DNA of 64,000 bases, taken from positions 32,987 through 96,986 of the forward strand of contig DJBL01000091.1 of assembly GCA_002435595.1 (NCBI GenBank), given 5' to 3'. Position 1 is the first letter of the stretch; each line of letters starts with the position of its first letter. Both the position numbers and the translations under genes were made by a program. This document shows positions 1 to 7,873 of the stretch, piece after piece. The notes under the pieces were generated by a model. The model searched no databases and had not been told where the DNA came from. It saw only the letters and a program-made list of their open reading frames with translations. The stretch comes from Stenotrophomonas maltophilia (lineage in GTDB: Bacteria; Pseudomonadota; Gammaproteobacteria; Xanthomonadales; Xanthomonadaceae).

Positions 1-85
1 CACGCGCGACAAGGTCACGATGCGCGGTGGGAACCGCCATGCGTCCTTTATCGTCAACCGTGATGGCCGTCTCGCCCTGAAACAC
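1..85 (-). CDS. mraZ: MraZ, transcriptional regulator of the division/cell-wall cluster (N-terminal fragment)
   Basis: Only the first 28 or so codons are in the window; the gene runs off the left edge. Starting from a GTG at 85 the translation reads [19 protein letters not shown], the typical N-terminus of MraZ, an AbrB-like DNA-binding protein that sits first in the mra/fts (dcw) cluster and represses its promoter. A GGAAAGG stretch (96-102) about 11 bases upstream is a loose ribosome-binding site. The leader between promoter and start carries three regularly spaced repeats that look like MraZ boxes, which supports both the identity and autoregulation. The rest of the cluster (rsmH, ftsL and so on) would lie to the left but cannot be seen. 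Confidence 0.85.
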   Translation of the reverse strand, partial: MFQGETAITVDDKGRMAVPTAHRDLVAR

Positions 86-124
86 GACGCGTGCACCTTT
101 CCTTCGCCCGGATGAAACATTGAA

Positions 125-148
125 CCACGAAAAACCACAAAAAACCCG
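125..148 (-). promoter_or_regulatory. Candidate MraZ operator (three repeats at 10-bp spacing)
   Basis: On the minus strand the elements CGGGTTTTTT, GTGGTTTTTC and GTGGTTCAAT follow each other with exactly 10 bp from one GG to the next (plus-strand CCCG 145-148, CCAC 135-138, CCAC 125-128). MraZ is known to bind clustered direct repeats with a TGGG or GTGG core at about one helical turn in front of its own gene. The repeats lie between the predicted transcription start and the GTG of mraZ, a natural position for repression. Inferred from pattern and location. Confidence 0.55.
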
Positions 149-166
149 GTTTTGCCTCTGTTGCCC

Positions 167-194
167 ACCTTAGCAGTGCCGATTGGGTTGTCAA
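167..194 (-). promoter_or_regulatory. Probable sigma70 promoter of mraZ
   Basis: Minus strand: TTGACA (complement of 189-194), a 16-base spacer, then TAAGGT (complement of 167-172). The -35 box is a perfect consensus match and the -10 is weak. Transcription would start near 160 and give a leader of about 75 bases containing the candidate MraZ boxes. Confidence 0.55.
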
Positions 195-264
195 CAACTT
201 TGCGAGCGGGAAATCACTTTGAACATCAAGGGCTTGCAGCAATGTTTAGAGACTTGTTCAAGGC

Positions 265-273
265 TTATCCACA
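265..273 (+). promoter_or_regulatory. Perfect DnaA box TTATCCACA
   Basis: An exact match to the high-affinity DnaA box lies about 70 bases upstream of the mraZ -35 box. In DNA this GC-rich an AT-rich 9-mer is not expected often. It may link expression of the division cluster to DnaA-ATP, or be chance; no second box is seen nearby. Confidence 0.4.
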
Positions 274-410
274 AGTTGCTGTTTCGTCTCAATTTTTGAG
301 ATTGGGGCGAAGTTCAGTCCTGTGTAGAGGGCGTGAAACATAGGCGCGTATTCATGCCAAGGCCCGTCGCCATTGGCCCTGGCTTGCGCAAACCCGGCAC
401 AATGCCGGCC

Positions 411-1220
411 ATGTGCCTGCTCGCCCTCGCCTGGAAAACCCACCCCCGCTGGCAGCTGGTCATGGCCGGCAACCGCGATGAGTTCCACGCCCGTCCCACC
501 GCCCCGCTGGCGGCGTGGCCGGCCCCGGACCGCGGCGTCCTCGCCGGGCGCGACCTGCGCTCGGGCGGCACCTGGGCCGGGGTGGGCGCCGGGGGGCGGA
601 TGGCGGTGGTCACCAACGTGCGCGATCCGCTGGCCCGGCAGACCGGTCCTTCCCGCGGCGCGCTGGTCGCCGACTACCTGCGTGACGCCGCGCCGGCCGC
701 CGATCTTGCCGATGCGCTCGGCACCCGCGCCGCCGGCTTCGCGCCGTTCAACCTGCTGCTGGCCGACCGCGACAGCTGCCAGTTCCTGGGCAACCACCCC
801 CAGGCCCGGCAAGCGCTCGCGCCCGGCGTGCACGGCATGTCCAACGGCCCGCTCGATGCGCCGTGGCCCAAGACCGTGCGCTTGAATGCCGCGCTGCAGG
901 CCTGGATCGCCCACGGCAGCGACGACCTCCGTCCACTGTGGCAGGCCCTGGCCGATGAAACCCGGGCCGCCGACGGCGACCTGCCCGACACCGGGATCGG
1001 CCTGGAGCGCGAACGCTGGTTGAGCGCGGCCTTCATCCGCAGCCCCGAGTACGGCACCCGCGCCAGCACGCTCATCGCGCTCGATGCCGAGGGCCGCGGC
1101 TTCATCCACGAGCGACGGTTCGGGCCGGACGGCGGTTGCATCGGCGAGACCCGGCTGGCGGTCGGCCAGGGGCCGGTGCCGGGCATGGCCGGGGCCATAT
1201 CGGATCCACCGCCCCTGTAA
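411..1220 (+). CDS. NRDE family protein (TANGO2 homologue)
   Basis: A 269-residue, probably cytoplasmic member of the NRDE family (former DUF833). The motif that names the family is seen at residues 21-24 (AGNRDEFH), and the stretches GGTWAGV and TNVRDP that follow are also typical. The role in bacteria is not established; eukaryotic TANGO2 proteins have been linked to membrane organisation and haem trafficking. The frame is open to 333, but 411 is chosen because family members begin Met-Cys (here MCLLALAW); 402 is the alternative. No good Shine-Dalgarno is visible. It stands alone between mraZ and rnpB, and its end lies only about 25 bases before rnpB, so the rnpB promoter must overlap it or the short gap. 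Confidence 0.8.
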   Translation: MCLLALAWKTHPRWQLVMAGNRDEFHARPTAPLAAWPAPDRGVLAGRDLRSGGTWAGVGAGGRMAVVTNVRDPLARQTGPSRGALVADYLRDAAPAADLADALGTRAAGFAPFNLLLADRDSCQFLGNHPQARQALAPGVHGMSNGPLDAPWPKTVRLNAALQAWIAHGSDDLRPLWQALADETRAADGDLPDTGIGLERERWLSAAFIRSPEYGTRASTLIALDAEGRGFIHERRFGPDGGCIGETRLAVGQGPVPGMAGAISDPPPL

Positions 1221-1244
1221 CCGGGCGGATGTGCGAAAATGCGC

Positions 1245-1601
1245 GCGGCGGAGTCGGCCAGACAGTCGCGTCATCCCTTGCGGATGCCGAGGAAAGTCCG
1301 GGCTCCATAGGGCAAGGTGCCAGGTAACGCCTGGGCGGCGCGAGCCGACGGAAAGTGCAACAGAAAGATACCGCCTACGTTTCCTTCGGGAAGCCGGTAA
1401 GGGTGAAATGGTGCGGTAAGAGCGCACCGCGAGTCTGGCAACAGACCGGCACGGCAAACCCCACCTGGAGCAAGACCAAATAGGGACCTAATGGCGTGGC
1501 CCGCGTCGGGTCCGGGTAGGTTGCTTGAGCGCTGCGGTGACGTAGCGCCTAGAAGAATGACTGTCCACGACAAAACCCGGCTTATCGGCCGGCTCCGCCG
1601 C
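1245..1601 (+). ncRNA. rnpB: RNase P RNA, bacterial type A
   Basis: Catalytic RNA of RNase P, which matures the 5' ends of tRNAs. The universally conserved blocks are all present in order: GGAAAGTCCGGGCTCCATAG, GTGCCAGGTAACGCCTGG, GTAAGGGTGAAA, GGTGCGGTAAGAGCGCACCG, the AGCAAGACCAAATAGG segment and GAATGACTGTCCACGAC. The terminal helix P1 is formed by GCGGCGGAGTCGGCC at the 5' end and its complement at 1587-1601, which sets both ends to within a few bases. A GAAAAT at 1235-1240 is a possible -10 element; no clear -35 is seen. T6 follows directly after the helix (1602-1607). Confidence 0.97.
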
Positions 1602-1654
1602 TTTTTTCGTCATGACGAAAAAAGCCCCAAGGTTTGCAGCGCAAACCTTGGGGC
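1601..1654. terminator. Overlapping bidirectional terminator structures after rnpB
   Basis: Positions 1601-1624 are a perfect 24-bp palindrome built of T6, CGTCATGACG and A6. It is followed at once by a perfect 14-bp stem with an AGC loop (1624-1637 and 1641-1654, GCCCCAAGGTTTGC and its complement). Read rightward, the rnpB terminal helix plus T6 can end rnpB; read leftward, the 14-bp stem is followed by six T and can end transcription from rsmI. Together they insulate two converging genes. Confidence 0.75.
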
Positions 1655-1693
1655 CCGGGCCACCAGCGCCCAATTCCCCGCGGCTGTCGCCGC

Positions 1694-1714
1694 GCCCCCT
1701 TTACCAAAGGGGGC
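1694..1714. repeat. Perfect 9-bp hairpin GCCCCCTTT-ACC-AAAGGGGGC
   Basis: A further perfect inverted repeat in the spacer between rnpB and rsmI, between the terminator structures and the REP dimer. Its ends lack a clear T run, so it looks more like a dispersed palindromic element than a terminator, though it could add to leftward termination. Confidence 0.5.
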
Positions 1715-1761
1715 TGTGCCTCCAGACGGTGGCATGGGGCTGCATTCAACCTGCACATTTG

Positions 1762-1851
1762 GTAGAGCCACCCCGTGGGTGGCTGCCGTTCGTTCGGCAT
1801 CGCGTGCAGCCACCCGTGGGCGCATGCCAGCCACCCATGGGGTGGCTCTAC
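1762..1851. repeat. REP (SMAG-type) inverted dimer
   Basis: Two GTAG-headed palindromic units face each other: GTAGAGCCACCCCGTGGGTG begins at 1762 and its mirror image ends with GGTGGCTCTAC at 1851, with a further half unit (CAGCCACCCGTGGG, 1807-1820) between. Each unit folds into a GCCACCC/GGGTGGC stem. GTAG-headed stem-loops of this kind are the abundant REPs of Stenotrophomonas maltophilia, mobilised by dedicated RAYT transposases. The dimer lies directly downstream of the rsmI stop codon, a usual place for REPs. Confidence 0.8.
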
Positions 1852-1855
1852 CGTG

Positions 1856-2677
1856 TCAGGTGCCGTAGAGGGCCTTGCGGGGGGCGCCGGTCAGTTCGGC
1901 GGCGAGCTTGGCGGCGGTCGAGGGCGGGAGGTGTTCGCTGAGCTTGGCGTACATGCGGCGGCCGGCCGCCAGCTGTGCCTGCGCGTCGTCGGCGGCGCCC
2001 TGCACCATCACCACGAACTCGCCCTTGCGCTGGTTGTCGTCGGCTTCCACCTGCGCCAGCAACGAGGCAAGGGTGCCGTCGAGCACGGTTTCAAACAGCT
2101 TGGTCAGTTCGCGCGCCAGCACCGCCGGGCGCTCGGCGCCAAACGTGGCCACCATGTCGGCCAGCGATTCGGTGATGCGGTGCGAGGATTCGTAGAACAC
2201 CAGCGTGCGGGTTTCGGCCGCCAGGCCCTGCAGGCGCTCGCGCCGGCCCGAGCCTTTGGCCGGCAGGAAACCTTCGAAGGTGAAGCGGTCGCTGGGCAGC
2301 CCGGCCACGCTCAGCGCGGCGATCGCCGCGCAGGCACCCGGCACCGGGCTGACCCGGATGCCTGCCTCGCGCGCCGCGCGCACCAGCCGATAGCCCGGAT
2401 CGCTCACCAGCGGCGTGCCCGCATCGCTGACCAGGGCCAGCGATTGGCCGGCCTGCAGCCGCGCCACGATGCGCTGCGCCAACGCCTCCTCGTTGTGGTC
2501 GTGCAGGGCCACCAACGGCTGCTGGATGCCGAAGTGCGCCAACAGCTGGCCGCTGCGGCGGGTGTCCTCGGCGCAGATCGCCGCCACCGAGCGCAGCACC
2601 TCCTGCGCCCGCGGCGTCAGGTCGGCCAGGTTGCCGATCGGGGTGGCAACGACATACAGCGTGGGGACAGCACTCAT
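1856..2677 (-). CDS. rsmI: 16S rRNA (cytidine-1402 2'-O) methyltransferase RsmI
   Basis: Cytoplasmic SAM-dependent methyltransferase that methylates the ribose of C1402 in the ribosomal P site. 273 residues, normal length. The N-terminus LYVVATPIGNLADLTPRA and the block ALVSDAGTPLVSDPG are family signatures of the tetrapyrrole-methylase fold; FYESSHRI and the C-terminal GEFVVMVQG are also typical. It starts at an ATG at 2677 and reads away from the lipoprotein gene lpoA, so the two share an 80-base divergent spacer. The stop codon is followed within five bases by a REP dimer. Divergent placement next to lpoA is the common gammaproteobacterial arrangement (yraL-yraM). Confidence 0.95.
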   Translation of the reverse strand: MSAVPTLYVVATPIGNLADLTPRAQEVLRSVAAICAEDTRRSGQLLAHFGIQQPLVALHDHNEEALAQRIVARLQAGQSLALVSDAGTPLVSDPGYRLVRAAREAGIRVSPVPGACAAIAALSVAGLPSDRFTFEGFLPAKGSGRRERLQGLAAETRTLVFYESSHRITESLADMVATFGAERPAVLARELTKLFETVLDGTLASLLAQVEADDNQRKGEFVVMVQGAADDAQAQLAAGRRMYAKLSEHLPPSTAAKLAAELTGAPRKALYGT

Positions 2678-2757
2678 CGCAACGGCACTCGTGGGTCAAG
2701 GGTAGAATCGTACCGTTCCCCGGCCACGGCCGCTGCCCCCATCGAATGGACCTGATC

Positions 2758-4479
2758 ATGAACAAGCCCGTCGCACGGATCTCCGCCCTGTCGTTGTCGC
2801 TGCTGCTGATGGCCGGCTGCGCCACGACGAGCCTGACCAGCGCGCCCGAATCGCCGGCCCAGGCGCAGGCGCTGGCGCTGATCGATCAGGGCAAGCCGCG
2901 CGACGCCGCCGTGCAGCTGGAAGCACTGGCCAACACGCTCAAGGGCAGCGCCCGCGCCGCCGCACTGGCCGATGCCGCCTTTGCCTGGCACGAGGCCGGC
3001 GACACCGCCCGCGCCCGCAGCCTGCTGGCCCAGGTCACCGCCCGCCAGCTCAGCGGCGCCAGCCTGCAGCGCTTCCACCTCACCACCGCCGAACTGGCGC
3101 TGGCCGACAAGCAGCCGGCGCAGGCGCTGGCCGCGCTGAAGGAATCGTCGGACACGGTGGCACCGCAGCTGCGCACGCGCTGGCAGCTGGCCCGGGCCGA
3201 TGCCCTGCTCGCCAGCGGCGACATCGTCGGTGCCGCGCAGGAACGCGCCCGCGCGCACGCCGCGCTCACCGGCAAGGCGCGCAGCGACAACCAGCAGGCC
3301 ATCGCCGGCCTGCTCGGCAGCCTGGACGATGCCACCCTGCGCAGCCGCGCCGCCGCACTGCCGGCCAACGAGCCGCTGTACAACTTCGCCGGGCGCGCGC
3401 TGATCGCCCGCGGCCTGCCGCTGCCGCGCCCGTTCGATCGCGAACAGGCCACCCAGTTCGACACCAGCAAGCGCGCCCCCGCCGCCCGCGATGGCTATCG
3501 CCCGCCAGTGAAGATGGCGGTGCTGTTGCCGCTCAGCGGTCGCCTGGCCACGGCCGCACAGCCGGTGCGCGATGGCCTGCTCAGCGGCTACTACGGCGAG
3601 AGCCGCCAGCGCCCGGACATCCAGTTCATCGATACCGCCGGTACCGCCGCCGGTGCCGTGGCCGCCTATGACAAGGCCGTCACCGCCGGCGTGGACTTCA
3701 TCGTCGGCCCGCTCGGCCGCGACGAGGTCGATGCGGTGTTCGGCCGCGCCCAGCTGCCGGTGCCGGTGCTGGCACTGAACCGGGGCAAGAGCAGCCCGCC
3801 CTCGGGCAGCGCCGGTTTCTCGCTGGCCCCGGAAGACGACGGCATCATCGCCGCCGAATACCTGCGTGGACGCGAGCGCAGCAAGGTGCTGGTGGTCCAC
3901 AGCAATGACGACAACGGCCGCCGCGCCGCCGCCGCCTTCCGCGAGCGCTTTACCCAGCGCGGCGGCCAGGTGGTGGCCACGCTCGGGGTGAACGAAGCGG
4001 TGGGCGACATCGGCGCACAGATCCGCGCTGCCGGCGCGGTTGACGGCGTGCTGCTGGCGGTCAAGGCCCCGCAGGGGCGTGCACTGGCGCCGCAGCTGGC
4101 CCTGGCCGGTGCCGGCGGTGCCACCCGCGTGGGCACCTCCCAGCTCACCATCGGCGCCGGCAAGGCCGAGGAAGACATGGCGCTGGACGGCATCGTCTAC
4201 CCCAACGAGGCCTGGAACGTCCGCGGCGTGCCGGGCCTGCCCTCGGCCAGCACCGCCGGGCAGATCCTGCCCAGCGCGCGCGGCGCCTCCGGCCGCCTGT
4301 TCGCCTTCGGTTTCGATGCGTGGAAGATCAGCGCCTACCTGGACAAGATGGCCAACGAAGGCGGCCTGGAAGGCGCCACCGGCACGCTGTTCCTGGACAG
4401 CAACGGCAACGTGCTCCGGGTCCCGGCCTGGTCGACCTTCAGCGGCGGCCGGCCGATGCCGATCGCCACCGCCAACTGA
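2758..4479 (+). CDS. lpoA: LpoA, outer-membrane lipoprotein activator of penicillin-binding protein
   Basis: Outer-membrane lipoprotein that reaches through the periplasm to stimulate a class A peptidoglycan synthase (PBP1a in E. coli). The 573-residue product begins with a lipoprotein signal (LSLLLMAGC, acylated Cys at about 21). Residues to about 240 form an Ala/Gln-rich, TPR-like helical domain; from about 250 ([12 protein letters not shown]) a type I periplasmic-binding-protein fold follows, the two-domain plan of LpoA. I chose the second ATG (2758), with a GGA eight bases upstream and Lys and Arg close to the start; 2746 is the alternative. Only four bases separate it from yraN. Confidence 0.9.
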   Translation: MNKPVARISALSLSLLLMAGCATTSLTSAPESPAQAQALALIDQGKPRDAAVQLEALANTLKGSARAAALADAAFAWHEAGDTARARSLLAQVTARQLSGASLQRFHLTTAELALADKQPAQALAALKESSDTVAPQLRTRWQLARADALLASGDIVGAAQERARAHAALTGKARSDNQQAIAGLLGSLDDATLRSRAAALPANEPLYNFAGRALIARGLPLPRPFDREQATQFDTSKRAPAARDGYRPPVKMAVLLPLSGRLATAAQPVRDGLLSGYYGESRQRPDIQFIDTAGTAAGAVAAYDKAVTAGVDFIVGPLGRDEVDAVFGRAQLPVPVLALNRGKSSPPSGSAGFSLAPEDDGIIAAEYLRGRERSKVLVVHSNDDNGRRAAAAFRERFTQRGGQVVATLGVNEAVGDIGAQIRAAGAVDGVLLAVKAPQGRALAPQLALAGAGGATRVGTSQLTIGAGKAEEDMALDGIVYPNEAWNVRGVPGLPSASTAGQILPSARGASGRLFAFGFDAWKISAYLDKMANEGGLEGATGTLFLDSNGNVLRVPAWSTFSGGRPMPIATAN

Positions 4480-4483
4480 GCCG

Positions 4484-4852
4484 GTGCCAACCGCGCGGGC
4501 ACGGCGGGGCGCGGCGGTGGAAGCGGCCGCGCAGGCTTACCTGCACACCGCCGGGCTGAGCCCGGTCAGCCGCAACGCGCGGTATCGCGGCGGTGAGCTG
4601 GACCTGATCATGCGCGACGGCGACACCACCGTGTTCGTCGAAGTGCGGTACCGCGCCACGGCCGGCTTCGGCGGCGGCGCGGCCTCGGTGGACCTGCGCA
4701 AGCGACGCAAGCTGGTGTTGGCCGCACAGTTGTTCCTGGCCGCGCATCCGGCGCTGGCCAACCGTCCCTGCCGGTTCGATGTGGTCGAGGCCAGCGGCGA
4801 CCCGCCGCAGCTGACCTGGCTGCGCGATGCCTTCCGGCTGGAGGATTGCTGA
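4484..4852 (+). CDS. yraN: YraN/UPF0102 family, PD-(D/E)XK nuclease-like protein
   Basis: Small (122 residues) cytoplasmic protein of the UPF0102 family, predicted to have a Holliday-junction-resolvase/PD-(D/E)XK nuclease fold; its biological role is not settled. The nuclease core can be seen as GELDLIM followed by TVFVEVRYR, which supply the acidic and basic catalytic positions, and an Arg-Lys-rich helix (LRKRRKLVL). The start is a GTG at 4484, four bases after the lpoA stop; no in-frame ATG exists near the proper N-terminus. Its stop overlaps the next ATG in the form TGATG, so translation is probably coupled. Confidence 0.88.
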   Translation: MPTARARRGAAVEAAAQAYLHTAGLSPVSRNARYRGGELDLIMRDGDTTVFVEVRYRATAGFGGGAASVDLRKRRKLVLAAQLFLAAHPALANRPCRFDVVEASGDPPQLTWLRDAFRLEDC

Positions 4853-5391
4853 TGCCCAGCATTTTCACCCACGCGGCCATCCCGCTGGCGTTGTGGTGCG
4901 CGGCCGATCGTGGCCGCATCGCCACGCCGCTGCTGGCCGCCGGCGTGGTCGCGGCGATGCTGCCCGATGCCGACGTGCTGGCCTTCGCCCTGCATATCCC
5001 CTATGCCGACAGCTTCGGCCATCGCGGCGCCAGTCATTCGATCCTGTTTGCCACGCTGTTGGCGGCGCTGGCCGCGCTGCTGCGCACGCGCCTGCACGCC
5101 ACGGCGGTGCAGGCGGCGGCATTCGTGGGCATCAGTGCGTTGTCGCACCCGCTGCTGGATGCGCTCACCTCGGGTGGGCTCGGGGTGGCGCTGTGGTGGC
5201 CGTGGAGCGGCGAGCGTCTGTTCGCCCCGTGGCGACCGATCCGCGTATCGCCGTTCGCCGGGCAGTTCTTCAGCGCGCGCGGGCTGGCCACCGTTCTCTC
5301 TGAACTGCGCTGGGTGTGGCTGCCGCTGGCCGCCGCCGTGATCGGCTGGAGGTTGATCCAACGCGCCCCTGTACTCCCCCGGAACCCATGA
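4852..5391 (+). CDS. YdjM-like membrane-bound metal-dependent hydrolase (DUF457)
   Basis: Inner-membrane protein of 179 residues in the LexA-regulated YdjM/DUF457 family of putative metal-dependent hydrolases. Conserved metal-binding positions appear in the usual order: FTHAAIPL near the N-terminus, PDADVLAFA, HRGASHSILF and LSHPLLDALTSGG. Four to five hydrophobic stretches suggest a polytopic protein. The ATG at 4852 overlaps the yraN stop and is preceded by a strong GGAGG. The gene ends in an ATGA overlap with the FAD oxidase, so lpoA-yraN-this gene-FAD oxidase form one operon. Substrate unknown. Confidence 0.75.
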   Translation: MPSIFTHAAIPLALWCAADRGRIATPLLAAGVVAAMLPDADVLAFALHIPYADSFGHRGASHSILFATLLAALAALLRTRLHATAVQAAAFVGISALSHPLLDALTSGGLGVALWWPWSGERLFAPWRPIRVSPFAGQFFSARGLATVLSELRWVWLPLAAAVIGWRLIQRAPVLPRNP

Positions 5392-6782
5392 TGTCGACCG
5401 CCACCGCCCTGCCTGCCCACTTCCTTTCCACCGTGCACGCGCTGCTGGGCGAGGACGGCTGGCGCACCGATCCGGCCGCGCTGGCTGCCCACGCGCAGGA
5501 CAACTCTTGGCGCAGCCAGCTGCCGCTCGGCGTGGCCTTCCCGGCCGACCGCGAGCAGGTGGTGGCGCTGGTGCGTGCCTGCCGCGCGCATCACGTGGCG
5601 CTGGTGGCGCGTGGCGCCGGCACCGGCACCACCGGCGCGGCCGTGCCGGTCAACGGCAGCATCGTGCTCTCGTTCGCGCGCATGGCGCGCATCCTCGACA
5701 TCCAGCCCGGCAACCGCTGCGCGGTGGTCGAACCGGGCGTGCTCAACGGCGACCTGCAGCAGGCGCTGATGCCGCACGGCCTGTTCTGGGCACCGGACCC
5801 GTCCAGCGCGGAGATCTGCAGCATCGGCGGCAACCTGGCCTGCAATGCCGGCGGCCCGCGCGCGGTGAAGTACGGCACCAGCCGCGACAATGTACTCGGC
5901 CTGGTAGCGGTGACCGGCGCGGGCGAGCTGATCCAGTGTGGCGGCGCCTACACCAAGGACGCCACCGGCTACGACCTCACCCACCTGCTGGTGGGTAGCG
6001 AAGGCACCCTGGCGCTGATCGTGGAGGCAACGCTCAAGCTGACGCCGCTACCGGTCAGCCAGGCCGGCCTGCGCGTGCTGTACCGCGATGCCGATGCCGC
6101 CGCCGCCGCCGTGTCGCGCCTGATGTCGCAACCGGTGGTGCCCACGCGACTGGAGTTCATGGACGCGCGCAGCCTGGAGCTGCTGCGCCGCAATGGTGCC
6201 GAGGTACCCGAGGCGGGCGCGATGCTGCTGGTGGAAGCCGACGGCGACCACGACACCCTGCCCTACCTGCTGCAGGCGCTGGCGACTGCCGCCGAGGGTG
6301 ACGGCATGATCGCGCTGGACGTGGCCATGGAAGGGGCCGCGCGCGAAAAGCTGTGGGCTGCGCGCAAGGCGCTGTCGCCCGCGCTGCGCAGCATCGCCCC
6401 GGGCAAGATCAACGAAGACGTGGTGGTGCCGGTCTCGCGCATTCCCGACCTGGTCGCTGGGGTGCAGGCGTTGGCGCGCGAGTACACGCTCACCATCGTC
6501 ACCTTCGGCCATGCCGGTAACGGCAACCTGCACGTCAACATCCTCTACCACCCGGACGACGCCGACGAAAACGCACGGGCGCAGGCGGCACTGCCGAAGA
6601 TTTTCGCACTGACGCTGGCGCTGGGCGGCACGTTGTCGGGTGAGCACGGCATTGGCCTGGCCAAGCGCGACTTCATGGCGCAGGCGTTCAGCCCGGCCAC
6701 GTTGGCGGCGATGCGGGCGATCAAGCTGGCGCTGGACCCTGACGGCATCCTCAATCCGGGCAAGGTGCTGCCGCCGGCTTAG
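5388..6782 (+). CDS. FAD-linked 2-hydroxyacid oxidase/dehydrogenase (GlcD / D-lactate dehydrogenase type)
   Basis: 464-residue flavoenzyme that probably oxidises a D-2-hydroxyacid such as D-lactate or glycolate. The N-terminal half is a PCMH-type FAD-binding domain (LVARGAGTGTTGAAVP, GGNLACNAGGPRAVKYGT, VGSEGTLAL); the C-terminal half is the FAD-oxidase C domain with TFGHAGNGNLHVNIL and SGEHGIGLAKRDFM. The substrate cannot be decided from sequence. Start at 5388 (ATGATG) overlaps the preceding stop; 5391 is equally possible. Its 3' end overlaps the 3' end of the opposing fimbrial adhesin gene by four bases. Confidence 0.88.
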   Translation: MMSTATALPAHFLSTVHALLGEDGWRTDPAALAAHAQDNSWRSQLPLGVAFPADREQVVALVRACRAHHVALVARGAGTGTTGAAVPVNGSIVLSFARMARILDIQPGNRCAVVEPGVLNGDLQQALMPHGLFWAPDPSSAEICSIGGNLACNAGGPRAVKYGTSRDNVLGLVAVTGAGELIQCGGAYTKDATGYDLTHLLVGSEGTLALIVEATLKLTPLPVSQAGLRVLYRDADAAAAAVSRLMSQPVVPTRLEFMDARSLELLRRNGAEVPEAGAMLLVEADGDHDTLPYLLQALATAAEGDGMIALDVAMEGAAREKLWAARKALSPALRSIAPGKINEDVVVPVSRIPDLVAGVQALAREYTLTIVTFGHAGNGNLHVNILYHPDDADENARAQAALPKIFALTLALGGTLSGEHGIGLAKRDFMAQAFSPATLAAMRAIKLALDPDGILNPGKVLPPA

Positions 6783-7873
6783 CGGTAGGTGGCGGTCAAC
6801 ACCGCTTCCCCAACGATCTGGCCCGGTTGAAGGGGATCGCTCGTGCGGACATAGCGCGCGGTGAAGGGAATGTCCTGGCTGCCCTTGCTGGACCCACCAT
6901 GCCGCCACGACTGCCCGAACTGGACCGGGCTGCCATCGCGCAGCATCTCAACGCGCACGCCCCCCGCATCGGAACCAGATGCCGGTGCCAGCACGCTGCC
7001 GCGGTTGCCGGCGTCGTTCGCATCGGCCAGCACCATCTCGACGTCGATGTTCGCACTGGGGCAGCTCATGCTCATCACCACCGGCTTCTCGCCTGCATCG
7101 CTGCCGACCACGGCCAGCTGGTCGGCCGACACCGGATCAAGCGTACGCGCAGTGTCGCTCAGGGTGCAGGTCAGCACCGGCACATTCACCTCCAGCCGGA
7201 TGTGATGCTGGATGCGCTGGCTCGGGTCGCTGTCGCTCCACGACGTAGCGGTGCCGAGATGGGTCATGGGAATGCTCTCCATCGCGCCACCGCGGAAGAA
7301 CAACATCACATACATATCCACGTCCAGCGGCTCGTCAGCGTTGGAGACGATGCCCTGATTCAGAAACGGTGCTCCCACCGTGACGGCGCGCTGGCTGGAG
7401 CGATGGTTGCTGTTATGGCGGGTAGTTACCGAGTGCATGAAGCCAATCAATGGCGATCGAGGGCCCAGGCTGTAGACACTGTAGGTGCGGCCGTCCTCTG
7501 CAGCAATCTCGCGCTCGTATGTGAGACCGGTCAGCGGCAGATCGAGATGAAAGGCGCTCTGGCCAGCGTCACAACGAAAGGCGTCAACAACTCCCCCGTC
7601 CGAACGTGCGAGAAAGCGCCTGTCTGGCAAGTCCAGGTTCGGCATGGTCAGGCGGATGGTCATGTCCTGGTCGCCCGGGTTCAAGCGCACGCAGGCGGCG
7701 GAGGCCTGCGCGGCGCCGAACACGACGCTTAGCGCACAGACCAGGCGCAGCCACGACCGCAGCGTGCTGCCCCGCGCGGCGCCAGCAGGAAAGCCACCGC
7801 CATGACGGCACATCTCCGGGACAGCTCGACGGGCAGGCAGGATCATCCTTCGCAGTGGAATCACCCGGCTCAT
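6779..7873 (-). CDS. Fimbrial tip adhesin / large fimbrial subunit
   Basis: A 364-residue exported protein, last gene of the usher-pilin-adhesin unit. A long N-terminal extension precedes a signal peptide (LRLVCALSVVFGAAQASA). The mature part looks like a two-domain tip adhesin: an N-terminal domain of about 180 residues without pilin features, then a pilin-like domain with paired cysteines (VPVLTCTLSD, VVMSMSCPSA) and an alternating hydrophobic C-terminus (VGEAVLTATYR), the donor-strand motif. The ATG at 7873 overlaps the pilin stop as ATGA, supporting it; an internal ATG at residue 21 would give a more usual signal peptide. The ligand is unknown. Confidence 0.75.
   Translation of the reverse strand: MSRVIPLRRMILPARRAVPEMCRHGGGFPAGAARGSTLRSWLRLVCALSVVFGAAQASAACVRLNPGDQDMTIRLTMPNLDLPDRRFLARSDGGVVDAFRCDAGQSAFHLDLPLTGLTYEREIAAEDGRTYSVYSLGPRSPLIGFMHSVTTRHNSNHRSSQRAVTVGAPFLNQGIVSNADEPLDVDMYVMLFFRGGAMESIPMTHLGTATSWSDSDPSQRIQHHIRLEVNVPVLTCTLSDTARTLDPVSADQLAVVGSDAGEKPVVMSMSCPSANIDVEMVLADANDAGNRGSVLAPASGSDAGGVRVEMLRDGSPVQFGQSWRHGGSSKGSQDIPFTARYVRTSDPLQPGQIVGEAVLTATYR

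Larger units (their letters stand above)
86..410. other. Intergenic region between mraZ and the NRDE gene
   Basis: Divergent spacer of 325 bases. It holds, from left to right, the mraZ leader with candidate MraZ boxes, a sigma70-like mraZ promoter, a perfect DnaA box (265-273) and a small inverted repeat TCTCAA-ttt-TTGAGA (287-301). It is clearly richer in A+T than the flanking genes. I see no convincing short gene here and no clear promoter for the rightward gene. Confidence 0.6.
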
